Assembly: GCA_016177575.1 (NCBI GenBank)
Contig: JACOVA010000036.1
Coordinates: 1-38,873 of the forward strand
From: Betaproteobacteria bacterium
GTDB lineage: Bacteria > Pseudomonadota > Gammaproteobacteria > Burkholderiales > SG8-39
Direction of reading: 5' to 3'
Length of the DNA stretch: 38,873 nt
Positions 1 to 10,731 of the stretch are shown here, in pieces. Positions within the stretch are counted from its first letter, which is position 1. Each line of letters begins with the position of its first letter. The notes beneath the pieces were generated by a model. The model ran no database searches and was not told where the DNA came from. It worked only from the letters and a program-made list of their open reading frames with translations. The position numbers and the translations under genes were made by a program.

Positions 1-42
1 AGCGGTAAACAGGATCGATCCACGCGGAGGAGCAGAAAAGGG

Positions 43-492
43 ATGGGAGGAACGTTTCACGGCGCAACGGTCATCACGCTCGACGCGAAGGGCCGGCTCG
101 CCATTCCCACGCGGCACCGAGAGGCGCTGCTCGCCTCGGGCAGGACGCTCGTGCTGACCGCGCATCCCGACGGCTGCGCGCTCGTCTATCCGGAATCGGC
201 CTGGGAGCGGGTGCGCGCGCAGGTGGAGAAATTTCCCAGCTTCCACGCCCAGGCGAGCTGGTGGAAGCGCCTGCTGCTCGGCTTCGAGGAGCACAGCGCT
301 CCCGACGCGGCGGGCCGGGTGCTGGTCTCGAGCGGCCTGCGGCTGCACGCCAAGCTCGAGCGCGAGGCGATGCTGGTCGGGCAGGGACATTACTTCGAGC
401 TGTGGGACGCGGGCGTCTGGAGCGCCAAGCTCTCTGCGGCGCTGTCCGGGTCGGGCGCCCCGCCGCCCGGCATGGAGGACTTTTCGCTTTGA
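43..492 (+). CDS. mraZ: Transcriptional regulator MraZ
   Basis: MraZ is a DNA-binding protein of the SpoVT/AbrB fold that usually represses its own dcw operon; it heads the cluster here as it normally does. The 149-residue protein carries the family's two DxxGR motifs, one per AbrB-like half: D14-A-K-G-R18 and D88-A-A-G-R92. Length is normal. The ATG at 43 follows a GGAGG at 26-30. The usual MraZ box of repeated TGGG units would lie upstream of base 1, so autoregulation cannot be judged from this window. rsmH begins 9 nt downstream. Confidence 0.95.
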   Translation: MGGTFHGATVITLDAKGRLAIPTRHREALLASGRTLVLTAHPDGCALVYPESAWERVRAQVEKFPSFHAQASWWKRLLLGFEEHSAPDAAGRVLVSSGLRLHAKLEREAMLVGQGHYFELWDAGVWSAKLSAALSGSGAPPPGMEDFSL

Positions 493-501
493 GCGCCGCC
501 G

Positions 502-1472
<971 letters not shown>

Positions 1473-1485
<13 letters not shown>

Positions 1486-1739
1486 ACCTCCTCCTCCTCC
1501 TGGTTCTCGTCGTCTGCGCGCTCGGGCTCGTCACCTCCCAGCACAAGTCGCGGCAGCTGTTCTCCGAGCTCGAGCGCGGGCAGCAGCGCGGCCGCGCGCT
1601 CGAGGTCGAGTACGGCCAGCTGCAGCTCGAGTCGAGCACCTGGGGCCTGCATTCGCGCGTCGAGAAGATCGCCGCCGGCTCGCTCGGCATGCGCGCCCCC
1701 GACCCGCGCCGCGTGCACGTCGTCGAGGCAGCGCAGTGA
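1473..1739 (+). CDS. ftsL: Cell division protein FtsL
   Basis: FtsL is a small bitopic divisome protein that forms a complex with FtsB and FtsQ and helps activate FtsWI septal synthesis. The 88-residue product has a very short cytoplasmic N-terminus (MAKLN), one membrane segment at about residues 5-20 and a periplasmic heptad-like helix (about 24-70), the standard FtsL layout. Sequence identity in this family is low, so the call rests on topology, size and position between rsmH and ftsI. The start is GTG at 1473, inside the end of rsmH. The stop overlaps the GTG start of ftsI (GTGA). Confidence 0.88.
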
Positions 1740-3463
1740 GCTCCGCCAGCGTGCCGATGCTGGTGCGCCTGCCGGCGTGGCGCGCGCGCTTCGCCCTGTT
1801 CGCGCTGCTCGCCGCGTTCGCGGTTCTGGCCGGGCGCTCCGCCTACCTGCAGTCGCTGAAGACCGGCTTCCTGCAGGAAAAGGGCGAGGCGCGCTATGCG
1901 CGCGTGCTCGAGGTGCCGGCCACGCGCGGGCGCATCGTCGATCGCAACGGCGAGGCGCTCGCCATCTCGACGCCGGTGAAATCGGTGTGGGCGATCCCGG
2001 AGGACTTCGACGCCAGCGCCGCGCAGCTGAAGAGCCTCGCGGCGCTGCTCGGGCAGGACGCGCGCGAGCTGCAGCGCAGGATCTCCGGGACGGAGCGCGA
2101 TTTCGTCTATCTGAAGCGCCAGATTCCGCCTCAGGCGGCGCAGCGCGTCGCCGAGCTGGGCATCGGCGGCGTCTACCAGCACAGCGAGTTCCGCCGCTAC
2201 TACCCGGGCGGCGAGACCACGGCGCACGTGATCGGCTTTACCGGCGTCGACGACGCGGGCCAGGAAGGCATCGAGCTCGCGCACCAGGCGCTGCTCGCCG
2301 GCGCCGCGGGCAGCCGCCGCGTCATCAAGGACCGGCTCGGCGGCATCGTCGAGGACGTCGAGTCGATCCGAGCCGCCCGCGACGGGCGCGATCTGACCCT
2401 GGCGCTGGACAGCAAGATCCAGAACCTCGCCTTCGGTGCCCTGAAGGCCGCGGTCGAGACGCACAAGGCGAAAGCAGGGGCGATCGTGGCGCTCGACGTG
2501 CGCAGCGGCGAGGTGCTGGCGCTCGCCAACCTGCCCAGCTACAACCCCAACAATCGCGCCCGCCTCACCGGAGCGCAGCTGCGCAACCGGGTGATGACCG
2601 ACACCTTCGAGCCGGGCTCGACGCTCAAGCCCTTTACCGTCGCGCTCGCCATCGAGCTCGGCCGCATCACCCCGCAGACGATGATCCAGACCGCGCCGGG
2701 CACGCTCACGATCGCCAAGTACACGATCCACGACGCGCACCCGGAGAGCGCGCTGAGCGCGGCGCAGGTGATCCAGAAGTCCTCCAACGTCGGCGCAGCG
2801 AAGATCGCGCTCGGGCTGCCGCGCGAGGAGATGCACGACCTGTTCCGCCGCGTCGGTTTCGGCGCGCCGCCGCGGCTCGGCTTCCCGGGCGAGGCCGCCG
2901 GGCGGCTGCGCGCGGCCAAGAGCTGGCGCCCGGTCGAGCAGGCGACCATGGCCTACGGCCACGGCATCTCGGTGAGCCTGATCCAGCTCGCGCGCGCCTA
3001 TACCGTATTTGCGCGCGACGGCGAGCTGGTGCCGCTGTCGCTCGTCAGGACGGGCATGCCGGCAGCCGGCAAGCGCGTGCTCTCTGCCGATGTGGCGCGC
3101 TCGGTGCGCGCGATGCTGGAGGCCGCGGTGCAGCCCGGCGGCACCGCGCCGCGCGCGCGCGTCGTCGGCTGGCGCGTCGCCGGCAAGACCGGCACTGCGC
3201 ACAAGCAGGAGAACGGCACGTACGCGGCGAACAGGTATGTCTCCTCCTTCGTCGGCTTCGCCCCGGTCTCCGATCCGCGCCTGCTGATCGCGGTGATGCT
3301 CGACGAGCCCGCCGCCGGCCAGCACTACGGCGGTCAGGCGGCGGCGCCGGTGTTCTCGCAGGTGATGCAGGGCGCGCTGCGCATGCTCGGCGCGCCGCAC
3401 GATGCGCCGCTCGCACCGCTCGAGATGCCGGGCGGCGGCGAGGAAGCGCGGGAGAACACGTAA
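1736..3463 (+). CDS. ftsI: Peptidoglycan D,D-transpeptidase FtsI (PBP3)
   Basis: FtsI is the septum-specific transpeptidase (class B penicillin-binding protein) that cross-links new peptidoglycan with FtsW. The 575-residue protein has an N-terminal membrane anchor (about residues 17-38), a dimerisation domain containing the RGRIVDRNG signature, and the three catalytic motifs: S295-T-L-K298 with the acylated serine, S349-S-N351, and K484-T-G486. All active-site residues are present and length is typical. The GTG start at 1736 overlaps the ftsL stop by 4 nt. The TAA stop shares its last base with the probable ATT start of murE. Confidence 0.96.
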   Translation: MSSASVPMLVRLPAWRARFALFALLAAFAVLAGRSAYLQSLKTGFLQEKGEARYARVLEVPATRGRIVDRNGEALAISTPVKSVWAIPEDFDASAAQLKSLAALLGQDARELQRRISGTERDFVYLKRQIPPQAAQRVAELGIGGVYQHSEFRRYYPGGETTAHVIGFTGVDDAGQEGIELAHQALLAGAAGSRRVIKDRLGGIVEDVESIRAARDGRDLTLALDSKIQNLAFGALKAAVETHKAKAGAIVALDVRSGEVLALANLPSYNPNNRARLTGAQLRNRVMTDTFEPGSTLKPFTVALAIELGRITPQTMIQTAPGTLTIAKYTIHDAHPESALSAAQVIQKSSNVGAAKIALGLPREEMHDLFRRVGFGAPPRLGFPGEAAGRLRAAKSWRPVEQATMAYGHGISVSLIQLARAYTVFARDGELVPLSLVRTGMPAAGKRVLSADVARSVRAMLEAAVQPGGTAPRARVVGWRVAGKTGTAHKQENGTYAANRYVSSFVGFAPVSDPRLLIAVMLDEPAAGQHYGGQAAAPVFSQVMQGALRMLGAPHDAPLAPLEMPGGGEEARENT

Positions 3464-4631
3464 TTGACAACGTCTTCGCGCTGCTGGAGCACCAGGGGGC
3501 GGTGATCGAGCGCCTCACGTCCGACAGCCGCCGCGCGTTGCCCGGGACGGCGTTCTTCGCCTGGCCCGGTGAGCGCGCGGACGGCCGGCGCTTCATCGCG
3601 CAGGCGATCGAGCGCGGCTGCGCCGCCGTGGTGTGGGATAGCGAAGGCTTCTCCTGGGATCAGGGCTGGCGCCTGCCCAATCTTGGCATCGCAAATTTGA
3701 AACTCGAGGCGGGAAAGCTGGCGCACGAGTTCTACGGCCGCCCGTCGGACGACATGTGGGTGTGCGGCGTCACCGGCACCAACGGCAAGACCTCCTGTTC
3801 GCAGTGGATTTCTTTTGCTCTTTCTTCAACAAGAACTAAAACGGCTGTCATCGGCACGCTCGGCAGCGGCTTCCCCGGCGCCCTGGAGGAGATCCCGAAC
3901 ACCACGCCCGATGCGCTCGAAGTGCATCGCCTTCTTGCCGGCTTCAAGGCTGCGGGGGCGCGCGCGGCGGCGATGGAAGTGTCCTCGCATGGGCTCGACC
4001 AGGGGCGGGTGAACGGCGTCGCGTTCGACTGCGCGCTGTTCACCAATCTGACGCACGACCACCTCGACTACCACGGCACGATGCAGGCCTACGCCGCGGC
4101 CAAGGCGCGCCTTTTCGAGTCGCCGGGCCTGCAGGCGGCGGTGCTCAACCTCGATGACCCGTTGGGCGCGCAGCTCGCGCAGCGGCTGCTTCAACGTCGC
4201 CAATGCGCTCGGCGTGCTGGGATGCCTGGTGGCGCACGGGATTCCGTTTCCGGAGGGCGCTAGGCTGCTCGAAACCCTGCCGCCGGTGCCCGGCCGGATG
4301 CAGATGATCGGCGAGCGCCCGCTGGTGGTGGTCGACTACGCCCACACCCCGGATGCGCTGGCGCAGGTCCTCGCGGCGCTGCGCCCGCTGGCGCAGGCGC
4401 GTGGCGGGCGGCTCGCGGTGGTGTTCGGCGCCGGCGGCGAGCGCGACGGTCGCGGTCGAGATCGACCGGGCGCGCGCGATCGAGTCGGCGATCGCGGCGG
4501 CCGACGGCGCCGACGTCGTCGTGCTCGCCGGCAAGGGCCACGAGCGCAGCCAGGAGATCGGCGGCGAGCGCATCGAGTTCTCCGACGCGCTGGTGGCCGG
4601 CGCGGCGCTTGGCCGGCGCAGGGACCGATGA
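3463..4631 (+). pseudogene. murE: UDP-MurNAc-tripeptide synthetase MurE, disrupted by two internal deletions
   Basis: MurE adds the third residue, normally meso-diaminopimelate in proteobacteria, to UDP-MurNAc-L-Ala-D-Glu. The sequence reads in three successive frames. From 3463 to about 4188 the N-terminal domain and the G105-T-N-G-K-T ATP loop run to VLNLDDPLGAQLAQRL. Continuing in that frame reaches a TAG at 4261-4263. From about 4184 to 4450 the +1 frame gives FNVANALGVLG, VVVDYAHTPDAL and VVFGAGGERD. From about 4450 to 4631 a third frame gives VEIDRARAI and LAGKGHERSQE. Compared with the well-known E. coli MurE (495 residues), about 50 residues are absent at each junction. The second gap removes the KRPLMG and DNPR region that binds diaminopimelate. 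What remains (about 389 codons) is otherwise undecayed. Either assembly errors or genuine recent deletions are possible. The start appears to be ATT at 3463, with GGAG 8 nt upstream; GTG at 3502 is the in-frame alternative. Confidence 0.85.
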
Positions 4632-5989
4632 TGAGCCTCGCCGAAGCCGCGCACGCGATCCAGGCGCGCGCCGTGGGCGCCGAGGCGCGCTTCGACGGCG
4701 TGTCGACCGACACGCGCACGATCGGCGGAGGCGAGCTGTTCGTCGCCATCCGCGGCGAGCGCTTCGACGGTCACGACTTCCTCGCCGCCGCCAAGGCGCG
4801 CGGCGCCGCCGCGGCGCTGGTCGACGAGAAATATGCGGGCCGGGAGCCGCTGCCGCGGTTGCGGTTTCCCCTGCTCGTCGCCGACGACACGCGCAGGGCG
4901 CTCGGGCGCCTCGGCAGGCACTGGCGGCTGCGCTTCGCGCCTGTCGTGATCGCGATCACCGGCTCGAACGGCAAAACCACCGCCAAGGAGATGCTGGCCG
5001 CGATCCTGCGCTGCCACGCGGGCGATGCGGGGTCCCTCGCCACGCGCGGCAACCTCAACACCGACATCGGCGTTCCGCTGACGCTGCTGCGCCTGCGCGC
5101 TGCGCACCGCTACCTGGCGGTGGAGCTCGGCATGAACCATCCGGGCGAGATCGCGCAGCTCGCGGCGATCGCGCGGCCGACCATCGCCCTCGTCAACAAC
5201 GCCCAGCGCGAGCACCTGGAATTCATGCACTCGATCGAGGCGGTGGCCGCCGAGAACGCGAGCGTGTTCGACGTGCTGCCCGAGGACGGCATCGCGGTGC
5301 TGAACGCGGATGACCCGATGGCGCGGCTGTTCAGGGAGAAGGCGCAAAAGAGAAAGCGCATCGAGTTCGGGCTCGAGCAGGGCGCGGTCGCCGCCCGCTA
5401 CGTGCTCAAGGGCCTCGAGAGCGAGATCGTCGTGCGCACGCCCGGCGGCGAGGCGAGCGCGACGCTCGCGATCCCCGGGCTGCACAACGTGCGCAACGCG
5501 CTCGCCGCCGCCGCATGCGCCCACGCGGCAGGAATCCCGCCCGCCGCGATCGGCGCCGGCCTCGCCGCGTTCCGCCCCTACGCCGGCCGCCAGCAGGTGA
5601 AGAAGACCGCCGCCGGCGCGACGCTGATCGACGACAGCTACAACGCCAATCCGGATTCGGTGCGCGCGGCGATCGACGTGCTCGCTGCCTGCCCCGGCCC
5701 GACCGCGCTGGTGCTCGGCGACATGGGCGAGGTCGGCGAGCAGGGCCCGCAGTTCCACGCCGAAGTAGGGCGGTATGCGAAGGAAAAAGGCATTCACTTG
5801 CTGCTTGCTTTCGGCGTCGCTGCGAAGGAAAGTGCCGCGGCTTTCGGCGCCGGCGCAAGACACCTTCAGGACTTGAATGAAATAAGAAACCTGGAAGAAG
5901 CAAGAACAATCCTGGTCAAAGGCTCGAGGTTCATGAAGATGGAGCGCGTGGTGGCCAGGCTGACCGGCGAGAAGGCGGAGGGGCACTGA
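4628..5989 (+). CDS. murF: UDP-MurNAc-tripeptide:D-Ala-D-Ala ligase MurF
   Basis: MurF attaches D-Ala-D-Ala to the UDP-MurNAc-tripeptide and so completes the cytoplasmic pentapeptide precursor. The 453-residue protein has the Mur-ligase N-terminal fold ([17 protein letters not shown]), the ATP loop G112-S-N-G-K116-T-T, the central NxEHLEFM region and the C-terminal [15 protein letters not shown] signature. Length matches E. coli MurF. The chosen ATG at 4628 overlaps the murE stop (ATGA); ATG 4631 is an equally possible start one codon later. The open frame extends further upstream, but that stretch is the middle piece of murE read in the same frame, not part of MurF. Codons between about 5765 and 5935 are AT-richer than the rest. 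Confidence 0.95.
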   Translation: MMSLAEAAHAIQARAVGAEARFDGVSTDTRTIGGGELFVAIRGERFDGHDFLAAAKARGAAAALVDEKYAGREPLPRLRFPLLVADDTRRALGRLGRHWRLRFAPVVIAITGSNGKTTAKEMLAAILRCHAGDAGSLATRGNLNTDIGVPLTLLRLRAAHRYLAVELGMNHPGEIAQLAAIARPTIALVNNAQREHLEFMHSIEAVAAENASVFDVLPEDGIAVLNADDPMARLFREKAQKRKRIEFGLEQGAVAARYVLKGLESEIVVRTPGGEASATLAIPGLHNVRNALAAAACAHAAGIPPAAIGAGLAAFRPYAGRQQVKKTAAGATLIDDSYNANPDSVRAAIDVLAACPGPTALVLGDMGEVGEQGPQFHAEVGRYAKEKGIHLLLAFGVAAKESAAAFGAGARHLQDLNEIRNLEEARTILVKGSRFMKMERVVARLTGEKAEGH

Positions 5990-7080
5990 TGCTGCTCGAG
6001 CTCGCGCAGATGCTCGCCAAGGACGTGCGCCTGTTCAACGTGTTCCAGTACATCACGCTGCGCTCGGTGCTCGCCTGCCTGACCGCGCTCGCGATCTCGC
6101 TCATCCTCGGACCCTACGTCATCCGCAAGCTGACCGCCTACAAGATCGGCCAGGCGGTGCGCGACGACGGCCCGAAGTCGCACCTCACCAAGTCGGGCAC
6201 TCCGACCATGGGCGGGGCGCTGATCCTGGTCTCGATCGCGATCACGACGCTGCTGTGGGGGGACCTGGGCAACCGCTTCGTATGGGTGGTGCTGCTGGTC
6301 ACGCTCGCCTTCGGCGCCATCGGCTGGATCGACGACTACCGCAAGGTGGTGCAGAGGAATCCCAAGGGGCTGTCGGCGAAGGCGAAGTTCTTCTGGCAGT
6401 CGGTGTTCGGGCTCGCCGCCGCGGGCTATCTCGGCTGGATCGCCCAGGGCGTGCCGGCGATGAACGACCTGATCGTGCCGTTCTTCAAGTTCATCGCCTA
6501 TCCGCTCGGCACGGCCGGCTTCATCGTGCTCACCTACTTCGTCATCGTCGGCACCTCGAACGCGGTCAACCTCACCGACGGCCTGGACGGCCTCGCCATC
6601 ATGCCGACCGTGATGGTCGGCGGCGCGCTCGGCATCTTCGCCTACGTCGCCGGCCACGCGGTGTTCTCCAAGTACCTCGGCCTGCCCTACATCGCGGGCG
6701 CCGGCGAGCTGGCCGTGTTCTGCGGCGCGCTGGTGGGCGCGGGCCTCGGCTTCCTCTGGTTCAACGCCTACCCGGCGGAGGTGTTCATGGGCGACGTGGG
6801 CGCGCTCGCGCTCGGCGCCGCGCTCGGCTCGATCGCCGTGATCGTGCGCCAGGAGATCGTGTTGTTCATCATGGGCGGCGTGTTCGTCGCCGAGACGCTG
6901 TCGGTGATGATCCAGGTGCTGTACTTCAAGTGGACCGGCGGCAAGCGCATCTTCCGCATGGCGCCGCTGCATCACCATTACGAACTGGAGGGCTGGAAGG
7001 AGTCGCAGGTGGTGGTGCGCTTCTGGATCATCACCATGATGCTGGTGCTGTTCGGCCTCTCGACCCTGAAGCTCAGATGA
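5989..7080 (+). CDS. mraY: Phospho-N-acetylmuramoyl-pentapeptide-transferase MraY
   Basis: MraY is the integral membrane enzyme that transfers phospho-MurNAc-pentapeptide to undecaprenyl phosphate and forms lipid I. The 363-residue protein has about ten hydrophobic segments and the family motifs: [18 protein letters not shown] near the N-terminus, [19 protein letters not shown] with its catalytic acidic residues, [15 protein letters not shown], and [11 protein letters not shown] near the C-terminus. Length is normal (360 in E. coli). The ATG at 5989 shares a base with the murF stop, and the TGA at 7078-7080 overlaps the murD start, so it is tightly coupled on both sides. Confidence 0.97.
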   Translation: MLLELAQMLAKDVRLFNVFQYITLRSVLACLTALAISLILGPYVIRKLTAYKIGQAVRDDGPKSHLTKSGTPTMGGALILVSIAITTLLWGDLGNRFVWVVLLVTLAFGAIGWIDDYRKVVQRNPKGLSAKAKFFWQSVFGLAAAGYLGWIAQGVPAMNDLIVPFFKFIAYPLGTAGFIVLTYFVIVGTSNAVNLTDGLDGLAIMPTVMVGGALGIFAYVAGHAVFSKYLGLPYIAGAGELAVFCGALVGAGLGFLWFNAYPAEVFMGDVGALALGAALGSIAVIVRQEIVLFIMGGVFVAETLSVMIQVLYFKWTGGKRIFRMAPLHHHYELEGWKESQVVVRFWIITMMLVLFGLSTLKLR

Positions 7081-8492
7081 TGCGCGAGCCGGCATTTTCG
7101 CTGCTCTCCCCGCCCAAGGCTTTTTCTTTGCAAGGAAAGAGAGTTCTCGTACTCGGGCTCGGCGACACCGGGCTCTCGGTCGCCAATTGGGTGAAGGGAC
7201 AGGGCGGGACCGTTCGCGTCGCGGACACGCGCGCGACCCCTCCGCATGGCAAGAGCCTGCCCCGAGACGAAATCGTCACCGGCAAGTTCAAGACTTCGCT
7301 GCTCGGGAACGTGGACCTGGTCTGCGTCAGCCCGGGCCTGTCGCTGCGGGAGGAGATCGTCCAGGCCGCGCTCGCCAGGGACATTCCCCTCGTCGGCGAC
7401 ATCGAGCTCTTTGCCTGGCATGTCAGGACCCATACGGACTCGAGAGTCGTCGCCGTTACCGGAACCAACGGCAAGAGCACCGTGAGCGCGCTCGCCGGGC
7501 ATCTGCTGCGCTCGGCCGGGATCGACTGCGAGGTCGCTGGAAACATTTCTCCACCGGCGCTCGATGCGCTTCGCAGCAGAGCTACGCCGCCCCGCGTCTG
7601 GGTGCTCGAGCTCTCCAGCTACCAGCTGGAGACGACCTGGTCGCTCGCGCCCGACGCCGCCGCCATGCTCAACCTCTCGGAAGACCACCTCGACCGCTAC
7701 GCGGGACTCGCCGAATACGCGGCCGCGAAAGCGCGCGTCTTCCGGGGCCAGGGCGTTCAGGTTCTCAACCGCTGCGACGCAGCTTCGATGGCGCTCGCCC
7801 TGCCGCAGCGAACCCAGGTGACCTTCGGCCTCGATGCGCCGGAGATGCCGGAGGATTTCGGCATCGGGAGCTCGGAAAATGCGGGCTGGCTCGTGCGCGG
7901 CGCCGAGCGCATCCTGCCCGCCGCGGACCTGCCCCTCGCGGGCGCGCATAACGCAGCCAATGCGCTCGCCGCCTGCGCGCTCGCGCATCAGGCGGGCGCG
8001 CCGCTCGCCGCGCTTGCCGGGGGCCTGCGCGGCTTCCGCGGCCTGCCGCACCGCATGCAGCGCATCGCGCTGCGCGGCGGCGTCGCCTGGTTCGACGACT
8101 CCAAGGGCACCAATGTGGGCGCCACGGTGGCCGCGCTGCGCGGCCTGGCGCAGAAGGCGGTGCTGATCCTCGGCGGCGAAGGCAAGGGCCAGGATTTCTC
8201 GCCTTTGGGTCCGGCCGTGAAACAGAAGGCGCGGCACGTGCTCTTGATCGGCAAGGACGCTTTGCTGATCAAGCGCGCTCTTGCCGATACGAAAATTTCC
8301 ATGGAAACCGCGGAAAGCCTGCAAGCAGCCGTGACGCGCGCTGCCGCGCTCGCGCAGCCCGGCGAGGCGGTGCTGCTCTCACCGGCCTGCGCCAGCTTCG
8401 ACATGTTCCGCGACTACCGGCACCGCGGCGAGGCGTTCGCCGCGGCGGTGCGCGCGCTTGGCGCGCCCAAGGACACATTCGGCGATGGCTAG
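7077..8492 (+). CDS. murD: UDP-MurNAc-L-alanine:D-glutamate ligase MurD
   Basis: MurD adds D-glutamate to UDP-MurNAc-L-alanine. The 471-residue protein begins with a Rossmann-like UDP-binding domain ([12 protein letters not shown]) and continues with the ATP loop G129-T-N-G-K133-S-T, the ELSSYQLE segment, the LSEDHLDRY segment, and the C-terminal domain with DDSKGTN and [12 protein letters not shown]. Two overlapping ATG codons (7077 and 7080) are available; 7077 is chosen for the ATGA overlap with mraY. The end overlaps the ftsW start by 8 nt. Codons near 7085-7145 and 7250-7300 are AT-richer than those of flanking genes. Confidence 0.95.
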   Translation: MMREPAFSLLSPPKAFSLQGKRVLVLGLGDTGLSVANWVKGQGGTVRVADTRATPPHGKSLPRDEIVTGKFKTSLLGNVDLVCVSPGLSLREEIVQAALARDIPLVGDIELFAWHVRTHTDSRVVAVTGTNGKSTVSALAGHLLRSAGIDCEVAGNISPPALDALRSRATPPRVWVLELSSYQLETTWSLAPDAAAMLNLSEDHLDRYAGLAEYAAAKARVFRGQGVQVLNRCDAASMALALPQRTQVTFGLDAPEMPEDFGIGSSENAGWLVRGAERILPAADLPLAGAHNAANALAACALAHQAGAPLAALAGGLRGFRGLPHRMQRIALRGGVAWFDDSKGTNVGATVAALRGLAQKAVLILGGEGKGQDFSPLGPAVKQKARHVLLIGKDALLIKRALADTKISMETAESLQAAVTRAAALAQPGEAVLLSPACASFDMFRDYRHRGEAFAAAVRALGAPKDTFGDG

Positions 8493-9645
8493 CTACGTCT
8501 TTGCACAGGACCCGCCGACGGCCGAATACGACCGCTCGCTTGCGTGGGCGGCGCTGCTGCTGGTCTCGCTCGGCCTGGTGATGGTTTACTCGGCCTCGAT
8601 GGCGACCGCGGAGGCGAGCGGCTACGCGGGCCACAACCCGGCCTATTTCCTGCTGCGCCACGCCGCGTTTCTCTGTCTCGCGCTCGCCACCGCGACCGCG
8701 GTGTTCATGGTCCCGGCGCGCCATTGGCAGAAGGCCGCGCCGTGGCTGTTCTGCGGCTGCCTGCTGCTGCTCGCGCTGGTGCTCGTTCCCGCAATCGGGC
8801 GGGAGGTCAACGGCGCGCGCCGCTGGCTCGACCTCCGGGCGCTCACCGTGCAGCCCTCCGAGCTGATGAAGCTCGCGGTGGTGCTCTACGCCGCGGACTA
8901 CACGGTGCGCAAGCACGCGGTGCTGAGAAACTTCAAGCGCGGCCTGCTGCCGATGCTCGGGGTGATGCTGCTGGTCGCATGGCTGCTGCTGCGCGAGCCC
9001 GATTTCGGCGCACTGGTGGTGGTCGCGGTGAGCGCGTTCGGCGTGCTGTTTCTCGGCGGCATGAGCGGCCGGCACTTCAGCCTGCTGCTCGCCATGCTCG
9101 CCGCCGGCTTCGCGCTGCTGGTGCTGTCCTCGCCCTACCGCATGCAGCGCATCTTCGGCTTCATGGACCCCTGGTCGGACCCGTTCGGCCGCGGCTACCA
9201 GCTGTCGCACGCGCTGATCGCGTTCGGCCGCGGCGAGTGGCTGGGCGTCGGTCTCGGCGCGAGCGTCGAGAAGCTCCACTACCTGCCCGAGGCGCACACC
9301 GATTTCCTGCTCGCGGTGATCGCCGAGGAGCTGGGCCTCGCCGGCGTGGCCGCGGTGATCGCGCTGTTCGCCTGGATCGTGCTGCGCGCATTCGCCATCG
9401 GCCGGCAGGCGGCGCTGCGCGAGCGGCACTTCACGGCGCTCGCCGCGCAGGGCATCGGCATCTGGATCGGCTTCCAGGCCCTCATCAACATGGGCGTCAA
9501 CATGGGCCTGCTGCCCACCAAGGGATTGACGCTGCCGCTGATGAGCTTCGGCGGCAGCGGCCTGGTGGTGAACTGCGTCGCGCTCGCGATCCTGATCCGC
9601 ATCGACTGGGAGAACCGCCAGCTCGCACGGGGACTCAACGCGTGA
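8485..9645 (+). CDS. ftsW: Septal peptidoglycan glycosyltransferase FtsW (SEDS family)
   Basis: FtsW polymerises lipid II into septal glycan strands and works with the transpeptidase FtsI. The 386-residue protein has about ten membrane segments and hallmark SEDS motifs: GLVMVYSAS after the first helix, [18 protein letters not shown], the large-loop [17 protein letters not shown] containing the catalytic aspartate region, and [11 protein letters not shown] near the C-terminus. The ATG at 8485, preceded by AAGGA about 11 nt upstream, is preferred over a TTG at 8458 that would lie deeper inside murD. The stop overlaps a possible GTG start for murG. Confidence 0.95.
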   Translation: MASYVFAQDPPTAEYDRSLAWAALLLVSLGLVMVYSASMATAEASGYAGHNPAYFLLRHAAFLCLALATATAVFMVPARHWQKAAPWLFCGCLLLLALVLVPAIGREVNGARRWLDLRALTVQPSELMKLAVVLYAADYTVRKHAVLRNFKRGLLPMLGVMLLVAWLLLREPDFGALVVVAVSAFGVLFLGGMSGRHFSLLLAMLAAGFALLVLSSPYRMQRIFGFMDPWSDPFGRGYQLSHALIAFGRGEWLGVGLGASVEKLHYLPEAHTDFLLAVIAEELGLAGVAAVIALFAWIVLRAFAIGRQAALRERHFTALAAQGIGIWIGFQALINMGVNMGLLPTKGLTLPLMSFGGSGLVVNCVALAILIRIDWENRQLARGLNA

Positions 9646-9662
9646 GCGCGTTGGCACAGCGC

Positions 9663-10724
9663 ATGAGCAGAACCATCCTCATCATGGCGGGCGGCACCGG
9701 CGGGCACGTCTTCCCCGGCCTCGCGGTGGCCGACGAGATGCGCGGCCGCGGCTGGAGCGTGGTGTGGATGGGCGCGCGCAGCGGGCTGGAAGCGCGCCTG
9801 GTGCCGGCGCGCGGCTATCCGGTCGAGTGGATCCGCGCCACAGCGCTGCGCGGCAAGGGGCTCGCCGCGTTCTTCCTCCTGCCGCTGCAGCTGTCGATCG
9901 CGTTCTGGCAGAGCGCGCGCGCGATCTTTCGCATCCGGCCCGACGTCGTGCTCGGCATGGGCGGCTACGTCGCCTTTCCCGGCGGCATGATGGCCTCGCT
10001 GCTCGCCCGGCCGCTCGCGGTACACGAGCAGAACGCGGTCGCCGGGCTCGCCAACCGCGTGCTCGCCGGGGTCGCCGACCGCAGGCTCGCGGCGTTTCCC
10101 GGCACGCTCAAGAACGCCGCCTGGACCGGCAACCCGGTGCGCGCCGAAATCGCGCGCATCCCCGCGCCGGAGAGCCGTTATGCGGGCAATGAAGGACCGC
10201 TCAAGCTGCTGGTCGTGGGAGGCAGCCTTGGCGCCCAGGCGCTGAACGAGGTCGTGCCCAAGGCGCTCGCATTGATCGCGGCTTCCGACAGGCCGCAGGT
10301 CGTTCACCAGGCGGGCGAGAAGCATCTCGACAGCTTGAGAAGCAACTATCTCCATGCGGGCGTGCGGGGCGAGCTGCTCGCGTTCATCGACGACATGGCA
10401 CGGCGCTACGCCGAGGCCGATCTGGTGCTCGGTCGCGCCGGCGCGATGACGGTCGCCGAGCTCGCCGCCGGCGGCATGGCAAGCGTCCTGGTGCCTTACC
10501 CGCACGCGGTCGACGACCACCAGACGGTCAACGCGCGCTTCCTCGCCGACCGCGGCGCGGCGATCCTGCTGCCGCAGCCGAGGCTCACCCCGGAGGCGCT
10601 GGCGGCGCTGATCCGCTCGCTCGATCGCGACGCGCTGCTCGCCATGGCGCAGAAGGCGCGCGCGCTGGGAAAGCCCGACGCGGCGCGCCTGGTCGCCGAT
10701 CAATGCGTGGCACTGGCCGGATGA
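9663..10724 (+). CDS. murG: UDP-GlcNAc:lipid I N-acetylglucosaminyltransferase MurG
   Basis: MurG is the peripheral inner-membrane glycosyltransferase that adds GlcNAc to lipid I to make lipid II. The 353-residue protein shows the N-terminal [14 protein letters not shown] donor/phosphate loop, the [13 protein letters not shown] segment, the second glycine-rich loop [13 protein letters not shown], and the [13 protein letters not shown] and DDHQTVNA motifs of the UDP-GlcNAc site. ATG 9663 gives the usual MurG N-terminus. A GTG at 9642 (GTGA overlap with ftsW, with a GGGGA upstream) is a credible alternative that would add seven residues. The murC start follows 7 nt after the stop. Confidence 0.95.
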   Translation: MSRTILIMAGGTGGHVFPGLAVADEMRGRGWSVVWMGARSGLEARLVPARGYPVEWIRATALRGKGLAAFFLLPLQLSIAFWQSARAIFRIRPDVVLGMGGYVAFPGGMMASLLARPLAVHEQNAVAGLANRVLAGVADRRLAAFPGTLKNAAWTGNPVRAEIARIPAPESRYAGNEGPLKLLVVGGSLGAQALNEVVPKALALIAASDRPQVVHQAGEKHLDSLRSNYLHAGVRGELLAFIDDMARRYAEADLVLGRAGAMTVAELAAGGMASVLVPYPHAVDDHQTVNARFLADRGAAILLPQPRLTPEALAALIRSLDRDALLAMAQKARALGKPDAARLVADQCVALAG

Positions 10725-10731
10725 GCGCGCG

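Noticed and set aside
1-42. MraZ-binding repeat box before mraZ
   Set aside because: Only 42 bases precede the gene. No series of TGGG repeats is visible in them; the box may lie outside the window.
4180-4263. Programmed ribosomal frameshift in murE
   Set aside because: A frameshift would restore the frame without losing sequence. Here about 50 conserved residues are missing at each junction and no slippery heptamer is evident.
4154-4627. N-terminal extension of MurF in the same open frame
   Set aside because: This stretch is the middle MurE fragment (FNVANALG, VVVDYAHTPDAL) that happens to share MurF's frame after the deletions; it is not a MurE-MurF fusion because the third MurE fragment is in another frame.
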